A stretch of DNA of 64,000 bases from JACMLD01 sp963705285 (GCA_963705285.1 OY970066.1:2170001-2234000); one strand, 5' to 3'; counted from the stretch's first letter, positions 52,163 to 61,848 are shown. A program made the numbers and translations. The notes: a model not told the origin generated them from the letters alone.

Positions 52163-54610
52163 CTAAAACTTTACATTCACCGCCAGCATAAAATTTCTGC
52201 CGGCCATCGGAAAATAGAAATTCTCTCTCACCAAAGATTTGTCGTAAAAATAGCTGTAGGTATAACCGCTGGCTTCATATTGTTTGTTCCAGACATTGAT
52301 AAGCCGTGCCACCAGCGTAATATTTTTTGTGAAACCTGTATGCACGCCATATTGGAGTGTAAGATCCTGCGTAAAATAACCATTGATGCTTTTAGCATCG
52401 TTGCCCGTATTATCGAGGTATTGTTTGCCGGCATATTTTACACTGGTATTGATTTCTGCATTGGCAAACGGAAACAGCTGTACCATACCCGATGCTATAA
52501 CTGACGGCGAAAATGCCAGGCTGGTTTTTTTATAATAAAAGGTGTCCTGCTGTACCAAATCAAAATTGGCGTTGTAGCGGGGTATGTTATCATAAAAGTT
52601 ATTAATCTTGTTATCGCTCACGGTAAGGTTGCCACTCAGCTGAATATATTTTGCGGGTTTGTAACGACCCTGCAATTCAATACCGGCGCGATAACTGCTG
52701 GGTACATTCATGCGCAACGCATCGCCCACATCATTTATTTTTCCGGTAAGCACCAATTGGTCTTTGTATTTCATGTAATACAGGTTGATGCCCCATCCGT
52801 AATTGAATTTATTTTCTTCCACGCCCAGTTCAATATCATGCAACTGTTCTCTTTTGGGGGGGGCGGCTGTAGTACCGGTTTCATAATCATCGCGGTTGGG
52901 TTCTTTGTTGGCCATGGCGTATGATGCATACGCCACCAGCGGTCCTGCAGCATACGTAAGCCCCAGTTTTGGATTAAAAAAATGAAACGTGTTATTCACT
53001 ACCAGGTCCGGAAATTTGCGGGTGCCGTTGATATTGTAATCTACGCGGCGGTACTGCAGGTCTACCAGTGCTTCCAGCTGGCGGGTTAATTTATACTGGT
53101 ATTTGCCGTACAGGTTGAAATCTTTTTTAACAGCCTTGTTGTAATACCATTGGTAATTATCTGGTACGCCATTAGCGGCCCAGGTTATATTGCCGTAATG
53201 CTTGCCATCATACTCGTTCCATCCGCCACCCATACTCAGCTGATTGTTGCTGGTTTTATGTACTGCCGAAAAAATAGTACCGTACAGGTTGTTATCTAAC
53301 CAGAGGCGGCGTACCAGGTCTGTTTTTTTTATAGTGCTGTTGCCAATGATAGTAGCAGGCAGGCCATAGCTACTGTAGCTGGCATCGTACTTATATTCTT
53401 CGTAATAGCCTTTGCCTTTTGATAAATAAACAGCGGTATTGACCGACCAGTTATTGCTGAACTGGTGGTTGAGAAAAAGCTGGTAATGATCCTGCTGGTA
53501 GTTATCAGTTTGATTGGCATAGGTAAACGCATTGTATTTACGCGGATCTGCGGTAAACAGGTTGGCCGAATCTGCAGATGTAAAATACAATGAACCCAGG
53601 TTGTTATAATAATGGTTAAGCAGGCTGTCCTGGTTGTAAAATAATTTATACTGCGGTATACCGTTCCACGCCTGGTAGGTTTTTTCGGTACCCGAAATAA
53701 TATTAAATCGGATGGATGAATGACCATTAATGTAGGCACCACTGGCATACAGGCTTTTTAAATTGCTGCTGGCACGGTCTATAAAACCATCGCTTTGCAC
53801 TTTCGACAAGCGGGCATCAAACGTAAAATGATCGTTGATGAGGCCGGTACCCAGCTTCACGGTATTTTTCCAGGTATTGAAAGAACCAAAACTGTTATTG
53901 ACTTCGGCATATGCTTTTTCATTGGTTTCGTTTGTGCTGAGGTTGATGCTGGCGCCAAATGCACCGGCACCGTTAGATGAAGTACCTACACCTCTTTGTA
54001 TCTGTATGCTGCTGAGCGATGAAGCAATATCGGGCATATCTACAAAAAAAGTACCCTGGCTTTCGGCATCGTTGTACGGTATTCCGTTTACGGTTACGTT
54101 GATGCGCGTGGCATCGGTACCGCGTATGCGCAATCCCGTATAGCCCACACCGTTACCCGCATCTGAGGTAGTTATAACCGAAGGCGTTTGACTAAGAATA
54201 AAAGGAAGGTCCTGCCCCAGGTTGCGTTTTTCGATCTCGCTTTTGCCCAGGTTGGTTTTTGCAAAGGGTGCTTTGTCGCCCGCGCGGATGGCCTTGATTT
54301 CTACCGGCTCCAAAAATAATGACAGCCGTACCAGTGTAAGGTGTACCAGCGGGGCAGGCAATGAAATAGTAGTGTCTAACGACAGAAACCCTACGCTGCT
54401 CACCCGGAAGCGCACAGGCCCTGTTTGCCGGGTAGTAAATGTAAATGTGCCTTTTTCATCGGCGGCAAACAGGCCGGTTCTTTCAATATCAATACTGGCA
54501 TTGGCCACAGGATTACCCGCGGCATCTGAAACTAGAAGATTTGTTTTTGACTGGCCCAGGCTTATCTGCTGAACGGTCAAAAAGCAAATTCCCCAAAACA
54601 ATTTTTTCAT
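52163..54610 (-). CDS. TonB-dependent outer-membrane receptor, probably for thiamin or a precursor
   Basis: This 815-residue protein has a signal peptide (MKKLFWGICFLTVQQISLGQ). A carboxypeptidase-regulatory-like beta domain (about 22-100) is followed by a plug domain (DLPFILSQTPSVITTSDAGN, GLRIRGTDATRINVTVNGIP). A 22-strand-type barrel ends in YFPMAGRNFMLAVNVKF, with terminal phenylalanine. It has the single-protein FecA/BtuB layout, not SusC. A TPP riboswitch lies just upstream on the same strand. This points to uptake of thiamin or its pyrimidine precursor. Length is normal. Confidence 0.92.
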   Translation of the reverse strand: MKKLFWGICFLTVQQISLGQSKTNLLVSDAAGNPVANASIDIERTGLFAADEKGTFTFTTRQTGPVRFRVSSVGFLSLDTTISLPAPLVHLTLVRLSLFLEPVEIKAIRAGDKAPFAKTNLGKSEIEKRNLGQDLPFILSQTPSVITTSDAGNGVGYTGLRIRGTDATRINVTVNGIPYNDAESQGTFFVDMPDIASSLSSIQIQRGVGTSSNGAGAFGASINLSTNETNEKAYAEVNNSFGSFNTWKNTVKLGTGLINDHFTFDARLSKVQSDGFIDRASSNLKSLYASGAYINGHSSIRFNIISGTEKTYQAWNGIPQYKLFYNQDSLLNHYYNNLGSLYFTSADSANLFTADPRKYNAFTYANQTDNYQQDHYQLFLNHQFSNNWSVNTAVYLSKGKGYYEEYKYDASYSSYGLPATIIGNSTIKKTDLVRRLWLDNNLYGTIFSAVHKTSNNQLSMGGGWNEYDGKHYGNITWAANGVPDNYQWYYNKAVKKDFNLYGKYQYKLTRQLEALVDLQYRRVDYNINGTRKFPDLVVNNTFHFFNPKLGLTYAAGPLVAYASYAMANKEPNRDDYETGTTAAPPKREQLHDIELGVEENKFNYGWGINLYYMKYKDQLVLTGKINDVGDALRMNVPSSYRAGIELQGRYKPAKYIQLSGNLTVSDNKINNFYDNIPRYNANFDLVQQDTFYYKKTSLAFSPSVIASGMVQLFPFANAEINTSVKYAGKQYLDNTGNDAKSINGYFTQDLTLQYGVHTGFTKNITLVARLINVWNKQYEASGYTYSYFYDKSLVRENFYFPMAGRNFMLAVNVKF

Positions 54611-54756
54611 GCATCAACATTTTGTGCAGTGATGGCCGGGCATAGCGGGTTGAATAATAATTAATTAGCTACCCGCATGGTTGGCGAACGACTGCTGTTA
54701 TAAAATTGTGTTGAGGGAATGCTGCTAAGCAAAAGAGGAGAGAGAACTGAAGATCG

Positions 54757-54846
54757 GTTCACCTTCCCTGCGCAGGCATTACCCTGATCAGGTTCTACGG
54801 GTATTATCTCAGCCGGCCGCCTGCGCGGAAAGCACCCCGAGGACAC
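54757..54846 (-). promoter_or_regulatory. TPP riboswitch (THI element)
   Basis: The minus strand reads GGGGTGCT, later CTGAGATAATACCCGT, GAACCTGATCAGGGTAATGC and CTGCGCAGGGA. These are the conserved THI-box segments in order. It lies about 145 bp before the TonB receptor start. It should reduce receptor expression when thiamin pyrophosphate is plentiful. Confidence 0.95.
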
Positions 54847-54873
54847 TGTACCGCCAACTTCGGCGGTATGCTG

Positions 54874-54881
54874 CAAAGGTA
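54874..54881 (-). promoter_or_regulatory. -7 element of the riboswitch transcript
   Basis: TACCTTTG (minus strand) matches TAnnTTTG. The transcript would begin with the hairpin ACCGCC / GGCGGT (about 54849-54866) before the riboswitch. Confidence 0.55.
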
Positions 54882-54899
54882 TGCCAGAAAACCAATAAT

Positions 54900-54919
54900 T
54901 GTTGTAACATTTTACAACA
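54900..54919. promoter_or_regulatory. 20-bp palindrome, possible operator
   Basis: TGTTGTAA and TTACAACA with a 4-nt centre lie in the gap between the TonB transcript and the DUF2807 gene. The symmetry suits a dimeric regulator. The protein is unknown. Confidence 0.4.
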
Positions 54920-54946
54920 TGCTTCGTCTTACTTAAAATATTGTTT

Positions 54947-55666
54947 ATGAAAAAAATCAGCCTTTTCCTTTTTGCAAGCCTGGTGGCGGTGTTTTCTTTT
55001 GCGCAGGATAAAATTATTAATGATCCCAATGCCGAAGCCAGAACAGTAAGCGGCTTTCATGGTATTAAAATATCAAATGGTATAGACCTAATCATTAAAC
55101 AGGGCAGTACAGAAGCCGTGGCAGTGAGCGCTTCTACCAACGAATACCGCGATAATATAAAGACCGAAGTAGTGGGTGGCGTACTGAAAATTTATTTTGA
55201 TACCAAATGGTATAAGAACTGGACGTCGAACGGTAAGAAATTAAAGGCCTATGTTTCTTTTAAGCAACTTGATTTGATTGATGGCTCGTCCGGATCATAC
55301 ACCACCGTGGATGGCGGTTTTACAGGTACCAATGTAAGAATTGAATTGTCTTCGGGCGCGGGTTTTAAAGGCGCAGTAGAAGCAAACAGTATAACGGTGG
55401 ATGGTTCGAGCGGAGCAACCGCCCGCATTAGCGGCAAGGCACAAACAGCCAGCCTGGAGGCCAGTAGCGGTGCGGGTGTTTATGGTTATGAGCTGGTGAG
55501 CGATAAATGTGATGCGGATGCCAGCAGCGGCGGCGCTATTGAAGTAAGTGTTAGCAAGGAATTATCTGCGGAAGCCAGCAGTGGCGGAGATATCCGTTAT
55601 AAAGGTAACGGTGTTATTACCAAAGTATCTACCGGCAGCGGCGGCAGTGTAAAGAAAAACGGGTAA
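54947..55666 (+). CDS. Secreted DUF2807 (head-GIN-like) protein, copy 1
   Basis: This 239-residue protein has a signal peptide (MKKISLFLFASLVAVFSFAQ). The rest is a repetitive beta-helix-like DUF2807 domain: KISNGIDLIIKQGSTEAVAV at the start, then repeated phrases with DGSSG, EASSGAG and DASSGG. Such proteins are widespread in Bacteroidota and probably lie in the periplasm or on the surface. No function is established. A second copy follows after a heptad array. Confidence 0.9.
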   Translation: MKKISLFLFASLVAVFSFAQDKIINDPNAEARTVSGFHGIKISNGIDLIIKQGSTEAVAVSASTNEYRDNIKTEVVGGVLKIYFDTKWYKNWTSNGKKLKAYVSFKQLDLIDGSSGSYTTVDGGFTGTNVRIELSSGAGFKGAVEANSITVDGSSGATARISGKAQTASLEASSGAGVYGYELVSDKCDADASSGGAIEVSVSKELSAEASSGGDIRYKGNGVITKVSTGSGGSVKKNG

Positions 55667-55667
55667 A

Positions 55668-55865
55668 ATTGCTGATCTCGGATTTTAATTGCTGATTGCT
55701 GATTTTGAGATTTATAGATTGGCTGCGCAGGATTAGGTCTGTCCACGAACTTTAAAAATGTAAAACATCTTATTTCTAAAATACCGCGAAGTCTAAATAC
55801 TAGATACTAAATACTAAATACTTTTAAAATCCGCGAAGTCTAAATACTAAATACTAAATACTATC
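55668..55865. repeat. Heptad array ACTAAAT and GCTGATT words between DUF2807 genes
   Basis: TTGCTGATTGCTGATTTTGA near 55690 is followed by CTAAATACTAGATACTAAAT repeats (55792-55862). The phrase CCGCGAAGTCTAAATACT occurs twice. Period 7 is exact in the ACTAAAT part, which ends at the next start codon. Confidence 0.85.
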
Positions 55866-56576
55866 ATGAAAAAAATATTTGCCGGCTTGTTACTCATGGC
55901 CACTGTGTTGTTTGCAAGTGCGCAAACTATTGTAAACGATGCTAATGCGGAAACAAGAGAGATAGGCAGTTTTACGGGCATCAGCGTGTCAAGTGCCATC
56001 GATTTATACCTCACGCAGGGTACCGACGAAGCCATTGCGGTTAGCGCTACCGAAACAAAATACCGCGACCGTATCAGAACAGAAGTAAGAGACGGAATAC
56101 TCACCATCTGGTACGATAGCGAGGGGATGCACTGGCCCAGCGGTAATAAAAAACTAAAAGCCTATGTGTCGTTCCGCAACATCAATAAATTAAAAGCATC
56201 GGGTGCCAGCGATGTAATCATCAGCGGTACGTTGAAAGCTGCCAGCCTCGACTTGAAACTGGCGGGCGCGAGCGATATGAAAGGTATGGTGGAGATTGGC
56301 ACGCTTACGGCCAATATCAGCGGAGCCTCTGATATGATGGTAAAAGGTAAGGTAGAATCTTTGCAGATTGATGCCAGCGGCGCCAGCGATTTAAAAGATT
56401 ACGACCTGGTAGTGCAGACCTGCGACGCGCAGGCATCCGGCGCATCTGATATAAAAATTACCGTTGAAAAAGAAATTACGGCTACCGCCAGCGGCGCCAG
56501 TGATATTGTTATAAAAGGAAATGGCGTGTTCAAGAAAATGAGCAAAAGCGGCGCCAGCAGTATTAAAAAGAGTTGA
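55866..56576 (+). CDS. Secreted DUF2807 (head-GIN-like) protein, copy 2
   Basis: This 236-residue paralogue of the previous gene has the same signal peptide type (MKKIFAGLLLMATVLFASAQ) and the same opening (GISVSSAIDLYLTQGTDEAI). Here the repeated phrase is SGASD (at least seven times) instead of SSGAG. Tandem duplication followed by drift of the repeat word is the simplest history. A terminator follows directly. Confidence 0.9.
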   Translation: MKKIFAGLLLMATVLFASAQTIVNDANAETREIGSFTGISVSSAIDLYLTQGTDEAIAVSATETKYRDRIRTEVRDGILTIWYDSEGMHWPSGNKKLKAYVSFRNINKLKASGASDVIISGTLKAASLDLKLAGASDMKGMVEIGTLTANISGASDMMVKGKVESLQIDASGASDLKDYDLVVQTCDAQASGASDIKITVEKEITATASGASDIVIKGNGVFKKMSKSGASSIKKS

Positions 56577-56598
56577 GCAGCAGTGTTGGTTATGCAAG

Positions 56599-56630
56599 AG
56601 CCCCGGGTTATCCGGGGCTTTTCTCTTTTT
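56599..56630 (+). terminator. Terminator behind the second DUF2807 gene
   Basis: AGCCCCGG and CCGGGGCT form an 8-bp stem, followed by TTTCTCTTTTT. Confidence 0.85.
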
Positions 56631-56675
56631 ATTTGTTTTGGAATAATTTGTCCCGTACATTTGCACCCCATACAT

Positions 56676-56747
<72 letters not shown>

Positions 56748-56754
56748 CGAGAAG

Positions 56755-56782
56755 AAAGCCCACATAACCAGTGGGCTTTTTT
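56755..56782 (+). terminator. Terminator of the initiator tRNA
   Basis: AAAGCCCAC and GTGGGCTTT form a 9-bp stem with a short loop, followed by T residues. Confidence 0.88.
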
Positions 56783-56913
56783 ATTGATATTTTTGCAGGG
56801 AGCGGGTACGGATATGCGGCGGTGCATGGAGAAATAATGGCGGCCGATGGAGTTGTTATTTCTTACGCCTCACGACTGACGACTGACGCCTCGCAAACCT
56901 TAACCATTTTATC

Positions 56914-57786
56914 ATGAAAGCGGGTTTTGTAAACATATTTGGAAAGCCCAACGCGGGTAAAAGCACCTTGCTCAATGCACTCTTGGGCGAGAAGCTGGCT
57001 ATCATTTCATCGAAAGTTCAAACTACCCGGCACCGCATCAAAGGCATCCTTACAACCAAAGACTACCAGCTTATCATTTCTGATACACCCGGTATCATTG
57101 AACCCAAATACAAGCTGCATGAAAAAATGATGACCGCGGTAAAAGAAGCATTGGAAGATGCTGATGTGGCGGTGTTGCTGCACGATCTTACAGATAAAGA
57201 CACCTCAGAATCGCATGACATATTTGCTGCCCTTAAACTGAAGGTACCGGTACTGGTGGTGTGCAATAAGACTGATAAAGTGGGCAAAGAGCGAACGGAA
57301 ACAGCATTATCGTTTTTCAAACAGCAATCGTATTGTACTGGTGCCATCGCCATTTCTGCCATTAAAAATCAGCATACAGATGAATTGCTGCAGCAAATTA
57401 CAGCACTGCTGCCCGAAGGGCAACCGTTTTTTGCTGAAGACGATATTACAGATTTACCCGTTCGTTTTTTTGTGGGCGAAATGATACGCGAAAAAATCTA
57501 TGAGTTGTATGAAGAAGAGATACCGTATCACACCACTGTGCTGGTGCAGGAATTTAAAGAAAAATCTACCCTGGTAAAAATACAGGCAGACATTATAGTG
57601 CAGCGCGATACACAGAAAGGTATTATTCTGGGCGAAAAAGGACAGGGCATTAAAGCCCTGGGCATGGCGGCGCGTACAGACATAGAAAAATTTTTGGGGC
57701 AAAAAGTATTTTTAGAACTCTTTGTAAAAGTGAAACCCAAATGGAGGGATAATGATATTCACCTGAAGGAATACGGGTATCACTAA
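56914..57786 (+). CDS. era: GTPase Era
   Basis: This 290-residue protein has G1 (GKPNAGKST), G3 (DTPGI), G4 (NKTD) and the Era C-terminal KH domain (IILGEKGQGIKALGMAARTD, LFVKVKPKWRDN). Era binds the 3' end of 16S rRNA and assists assembly of the small ribosomal subunit. Length is normal. It is followed, after 103 bp, by der on the same strand; both are ribosome-assembly GTPases. Confidence 0.97.
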   Translation: MKAGFVNIFGKPNAGKSTLLNALLGEKLAIISSKVQTTRHRIKGILTTKDYQLIISDTPGIIEPKYKLHEKMMTAVKEALEDADVAVLLHDLTDKDTSESHDIFAALKLKVPVLVVCNKTDKVGKERTETALSFFKQQSYCTGAIAISAIKNQHTDELLQQITALLPEGQPFFAEDDITDLPVRFFVGEMIREKIYELYEEEIPYHTTVLVQEFKEKSTLVKIQADIIVQRDTQKGIILGEKGQGIKALGMAARTDIEKFLGQKVFLELFVKVKPKWRDNDIHLKEYGYH

Positions 57787-57797
57787 TACATCACGAT

Positions 57798-57857
57798 ATG
57801 TATTTTAAGAAAGCAGCAGGTTGGTTTGTTTTGTTGATGACAGCATGCAAACAATAG
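57798..57857 (+). CDS. Possible 19-residue peptide between era and der
   Basis: ATG at 57798 opens MYFKKAAGWFVLLMTACKQ before a TAG. It looks like the signal peptide of a lipoprotein (LLMTAC) cut off right after the lipobox. It may be a remnant of a deleted lipoprotein gene or a real tiny membrane peptide. Confidence 0.3.
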   Translation: MYFKKAAGWFVLLMTACKQ

Positions 57858-57889
57858 TCAGCGCATTTATTAAACAGTTATAATTTTTT

Positions 57890-59206
57890 ATGAACGGATA
57901 TACAGTAGCCATTGTTGGGCGGCCAAATGTGGGCAAGAGCACTTTTTTTAACCGGATGCTTGAACAGCGCAAAGCCATTGTAGATGATATCAGTGGCGTT
58001 ACGCGCGACAGGCAATACGGTGTAACCGACTGGAATGGCAAAGCATTTAATGTTATAGATACCGGCGGTTTTGTACCCGAAAGCCAGGACGTGTTTGAAA
58101 AAGAAATCAAGAAGCAGGTACTGGTGGCGATAGATGAAGCCGATGCGATTGTGTTTGTGGTAGATTGCGCCACCGGTATTACCGAGCTGGATGAATCTAT
58201 GGCCAATGTATTGCGCAGGACTTCCAAACCGGTGTACCTGGCAGTAAATAAGGTAGACAACCACGAACGATTGCTGGAAGCATCAGAATTTTACAGCCTT
58301 GGGTTTGAATTTATATTCTTTCTTTCATCAATGACAGGGAGCGGTACCGGCGAAATACTGGATGCTATTACCGCGGGCATACCTCCAGATGAAGAAGATG
58401 CTTTGAAAGAAGGAGAGGGTTTGCCCAAATTTGCCATCATTGGCCAACCTAATGTGGGCAAATCATCTTTGCTAAACGCTTTGATTGGCGAAGAAAGAAC
58501 CATTGTAAGTGATGTGGCCGGTACCACGCGTGATACCATACATACCCATTACAAACTTTTTCAGAAAGAATTTATATTGATAGACACAGCCGGTGTGCGT
58601 AAAAAGACAAAGGTGATGGAAGATCTTGAGTTCTACTCCGTCATCCGCGCCATTAAAGCCATGGATGAGGCGGATGTATGCCTGCTGATGCTGGATGCCG
58701 GTAAGGGCATTACCGCACAGGATATCAATATCTTTAGCCTTGCTGCGCGCAAAGGCAAAGGCGTTGTATTAATTGTAAACAAGTGGGATTTGGTAGAAAA
58801 GCAAACCAACACAGCGCGCGATTATGAAAAAGAATTAAAAGAACGCATTGCACCGTTTTCAGATATTCCTATCTTATTTATTTCAGTACAGGAAAAACAG
58901 CGCATCTTTAAAGTAATAGAGACAGCCCTGGAAGTGTATGAAAACCGCAGTAAAAAAATTCCTACCTCAGAGCTCAATGATGCCATTCAGGATGCGGTAA
59001 GGCAGTATCATGCGCCGGTGGTGCGTGGTCATGCAATTAGTATAAAATATGTGTCACAGTTGCCCACACCTGTTCCTTCTTTTGCATTTTTCTGCAATTT
59101 TCCGGACGATGTAAAACAGCCGTATAAAAATTATCTTGAAAACCGTTTGCGCGAACGGTTCAACTTTAAAGGCGTACCGGTGCGGTTGTTTTTCAGGAAG
59201 AAATAG
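57890..59206 (+). CDS. der: Ribosome-assembly GTPase Der (EngA)
   Basis: This 438-residue protein has the tandem GTPase domains unique to Der. G1 motifs are GRPNVGKST (10-18) and GQPNVGKSS (about 185-193). Further motifs are DTGGF and DTAGV, and NKVD and NKWD. The C-terminal KH-like domain (about 350-438) ends FKGVPVRLFFRKK. It acts in maturation of the large ribosomal subunit. Length and arrangement are normal. Confidence 0.97.
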   Translation: MNGYTVAIVGRPNVGKSTFFNRMLEQRKAIVDDISGVTRDRQYGVTDWNGKAFNVIDTGGFVPESQDVFEKEIKKQVLVAIDEADAIVFVVDCATGITELDESMANVLRRTSKPVYLAVNKVDNHERLLEASEFYSLGFEFIFFLSSMTGSGTGEILDAITAGIPPDEEDALKEGEGLPKFAIIGQPNVGKSSLLNALIGEERTIVSDVAGTTRDTIHTHYKLFQKEFILIDTAGVRKKTKVMEDLEFYSVIRAIKAMDEADVCLLMLDAGKGITAQDINIFSLAARKGKGVVLIVNKWDLVEKQTNTARDYEKELKERIAPFSDIPILFISVQEKQRIFKVIETALEVYENRSKKIPTSELNDAIQDAVRQYHAPVVRGHAISIKYVSQLPTPVPSFAFFCNFPDDVKQPYKNYLENRLRERFNFKGVPVRLFFRKK

Positions 59207-59207
59207 T

Positions 59208-59303
59208 TTTTAGTTCATAGTTTTTAGTTCATAGTTTATAGTTCATAGTTTAGAGTTCATAGTTCATAGTTCATAGTTCATAGTTTGTAGTTTATAGTTC
59301 ATG
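59208..59303. repeat. Heptad array AGTTCAT / AGTTTAT behind der
   Basis: At least twelve AGTTCAT, AGTTTAT and AGTTTTT units follow in near-perfect 7-bp steps. The same words occur ahead of efp and behind the ferredoxin gene. Confidence 0.9.
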
Positions 59304-59316
59304 CCTCCACGTCTGG

Positions 59317-59531
59317 CGCGACGTCATTGCGAACCGCCAGAATAGACCTTATATTATTAGAGAGTCACGGCGGTGAAGCAATCTCAACATGGCTTCTGGT
59401 CTTGATGTATTTATTGCGCATGATGCGGTTGCACTTTTGTGTAACAGGCTGCTATCCCGGATTCTGGATTGCTTCGCCGCGCAAACCACTAACAAATGAT
59501 CAGCCTGCAAGCGGCTCGCAAAGACGTCGCG
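59317..59531. repeat. 215-bp inverted-repeat element, dispersed-repeat type
   Basis: CGCGACGTCATTGCGAACCG on the left faces GCGGCTCGCAAAGACGTCGCG on the right. Inside, GGCGGTGAAGCAATC faces GGATTGCTTCGCC. Elements with CATTGCGA and GAAGCAATC words are known as dispersed repeats in several phyla. No ORF is present. Confidence 0.7.
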
Positions 59532-59732
59532 GATAACTGCTTGGCGTCATTGCAAGGCCGGACCTCGGCTTCCGGCCACGGTGTAACAACGTTTTAAAAA
59601 GAGAAAAAAACGTTTTCCCAACGATGAAATCCCCATGGCCATATTTTTCTTTCCCGCTACCTTGAACATCGGAAATGTATTTCATTTCATATTGAAGGAT
59701 ACTACACACTTTCCATTTATATAGCACCCATT

Positions 59733-61829
59733 ATGCCTTATTCCTATTCTGAAAAAAAAGGCAGGCTCATGCATTGCCTGCTGATGACATTTGTATTGTT
59801 ACTATCTCTGCCACTGGCCAGCCAGGTGAGGTGGGATGGGGAGGGTGGCGACGGCCAGTGGGACAATGCCACCAACTGGACCGGCAATACACTGCCTTCT
59901 ATAACCGATGATGTAGTGCTGGACAATAGTTTCGTCTCCGGCAACTACACCGTTACTTTACCTGTTTCCGCAGCTGTTACCATCAGCACCCTGCACCTTA
60001 AACCCGGCGCAGGCAATAGTATACGGTTCGAAATTCCGGCAACCAGCACCATTACACCCGCGTTTACGGTTACTGGTCCGGGTTATGGACTAATCATCGA
60101 CAGCGGCGGTGTTTTTATCAATGCATCGGGCGCTACCAGTTCGTCGGCAATTTCTGTTCGTGACTCGCTTCGCATCAACAATGGCGGACAGTACATCCAC
60201 CGTACAAGAACAACCCATGCCGCCATGGTAACGCTTTTATCAAAACAGCCGGGAACAGAGAACGGAATTTTTACTTTTAACGTACCGGGCGGAGGCTATA
60301 CCATTGCTTCAACTAACCGAACGTATGGCACGCTGGTACTCAGCAGCGAAGCCTCCGGCGGTAGTCAGTCGTATGCCACCACCGCTGCCAACCCTTTTAC
60401 CATAAACGGCAACCTGGTAATTGAGACCGGTGTTATATGTAACCTCAATGTGAGTGCGCCCACACGTATCAATGGCAACCTTGTGCAGCACGGTGGCGTA
60501 TTCAATTTGGCCAGCCAAAGCAACAACAATACCGTGTTTGTGAAAGGCCATTGCCTGCAAACAGGTGGCACTATTACCGAAACGGGCAGTGGATTGCCTG
60601 CAATAGAGTTCAATGGCAGTATCAACCAGGATGTGCAAATAACTGCTATCAGTAACAGTGTGGCAATGCGGGTAAACAATAGTGCCGGCATCTCACTCTT
60701 AGCTGATCTGTCATTGCCTTACCAGCTGCACCTGGTAGACGGCACCGTAAACAACCCGTCGTTTCTTCTAACTTTACAGGCTGGTTGCACGTTGGTGGCA
60801 GACTCGTTACCCAATAACCGTTTCATCAATGGTGCATTAAAAAAGGAGGGCTTGCTGGGCAATGAGCACTTCCTGTTTCCTGTGGGAAAAGGAAATAGCA
60901 AGCGGTGGATAGCATTGAAAAATAGTACCGGCAGCGTAACTGCAGCATTTTTTAAATCGAACCCAAAAGCACTTGCCACAACGCCTGTCAACGGCATTCA
61001 CCATACCTCTTCTATTGAATACTGGTCTGTTTTAGCAGATGCGGTTGCAGCGCCACCAGCAAAAATTGAATTATCATTTGACAATGTAAACAGCGGCGGC
61101 GTTACTGATCTTGCGGCATTGCGGGTAGCCCAGCTGGTAGGCGGCGCATGGACGGAAAGCGGTAATACCGCCACTACTGGTTCTGCAGGCGCAGCAGGAT
61201 CGGTGGTTAGTAATGACTTGCCCGCATTCAGCACCATCGATTATTTTACATTGGGTAGTAGTGCAGCGCTGCAAAACGCATTGCCGTTGGAACTGGTTTC
61301 AATAAACGGAAATATTATTCCAAATGGAGTTATTATTAATTGGGAAATGGCCACATCCTCAAAGCCGCTTAGTTTTTCATTGCAAGCATCTGCAGACGAT
61401 AGCCGTTATACAACCATTGCGGAGTTAGCCGCACATGATAACCATACTTTGTATAATTACACAGATAAAAGAGTCTTAACAGGCAAAAGATATTACCGGC
61501 TACAAATGGTAGATAAAGACAGCGTCATTTCTTACAGTAAAAAAATCAGTGTTGGTGTAAATGTAGTGGCAGATAATACAGCTTTACTTTGGCCCTCGCC
61601 TGTGCGCAGCAATACCACGTTAACAGTGAATTCCCATGTGACCGGTGTAGCCAGGATAACTATTTATACCGTGCAGGGACAATTGGTTCAGGCAAAAGAC
61701 GCGTGGTTAACGAAAGGAACTAATCATATTCCCCTGCAACTGGCAACCCTGCACCCGGGAATGTATGTGCTGAAGGTAAACAGCCATGCGCAACAGTCTA
61801 TCAGTATTCAATTTATAAAAATGCCTTAG
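59733..61829 (+). CDS. Secreted T9SS cargo protein with type A sorting domain
   Basis: This 698-residue protein has a signal peptide (KKGRLMHCLLMTFVLLLSLP); the ATG at 59769 is an alternative start. A long beta-helix-like region (about 35-330) is followed by strand-rich domains. The type IX C-terminal domain of about 75 residues contains LWPSPVRSNTTLTVNS, ARITIYTVQGQLVQ and LHPGMYVLKVNS. The type IX system would export it across the outer membrane and attach or release it. No enzyme motif was found, so it may be an adhesin or structural surface protein. Confidence 0.88.
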   Translation: MPYSYSEKKGRLMHCLLMTFVLLLSLPLASQVRWDGEGGDGQWDNATNWTGNTLPSITDDVVLDNSFVSGNYTVTLPVSAAVTISTLHLKPGAGNSIRFEIPATSTITPAFTVTGPGYGLIIDSGGVFINASGATSSSAISVRDSLRINNGGQYIHRTRTTHAAMVTLLSKQPGTENGIFTFNVPGGGYTIASTNRTYGTLVLSSEASGGSQSYATTAANPFTINGNLVIETGVICNLNVSAPTRINGNLVQHGGVFNLASQSNNNTVFVKGHCLQTGGTITETGSGLPAIEFNGSINQDVQITAISNSVAMRVNNSAGISLLADLSLPYQLHLVDGTVNNPSFLLTLQAGCTLVADSLPNNRFINGALKKEGLLGNEHFLFPVGKGNSKRWIALKNSTGSVTAAFFKSNPKALATTPVNGIHHTSSIEYWSVLADAVAAPPAKIELSFDNVNSGGVTDLAALRVAQLVGGAWTESGNTATTGSAGAAGSVVSNDLPAFSTIDYFTLGSSAALQNALPLELVSINGNIIPNGVIINWEMATSSKPLSFSLQASADDSRYTTIAELAAHDNHTLYNYTDKRVLTGKRYYRLQMVDKDSVISYSKKISVGVNVVADNTALLWPSPVRSNTTLTVNSHVTGVARITIYTVQGQLVQAKDAWLTKGTNHIPLQLATLHPGMYVLKVNSHAQQSISIQFIKMP

Positions 61830-61848
61830 CAGCAAAATTACTTGACAG

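Noticed and set aside
53329..53748. A 139-codon frame inside the TonB receptor gene
   Set aside because: It is an off-frame reading of the receptor and has no recognisable motif.
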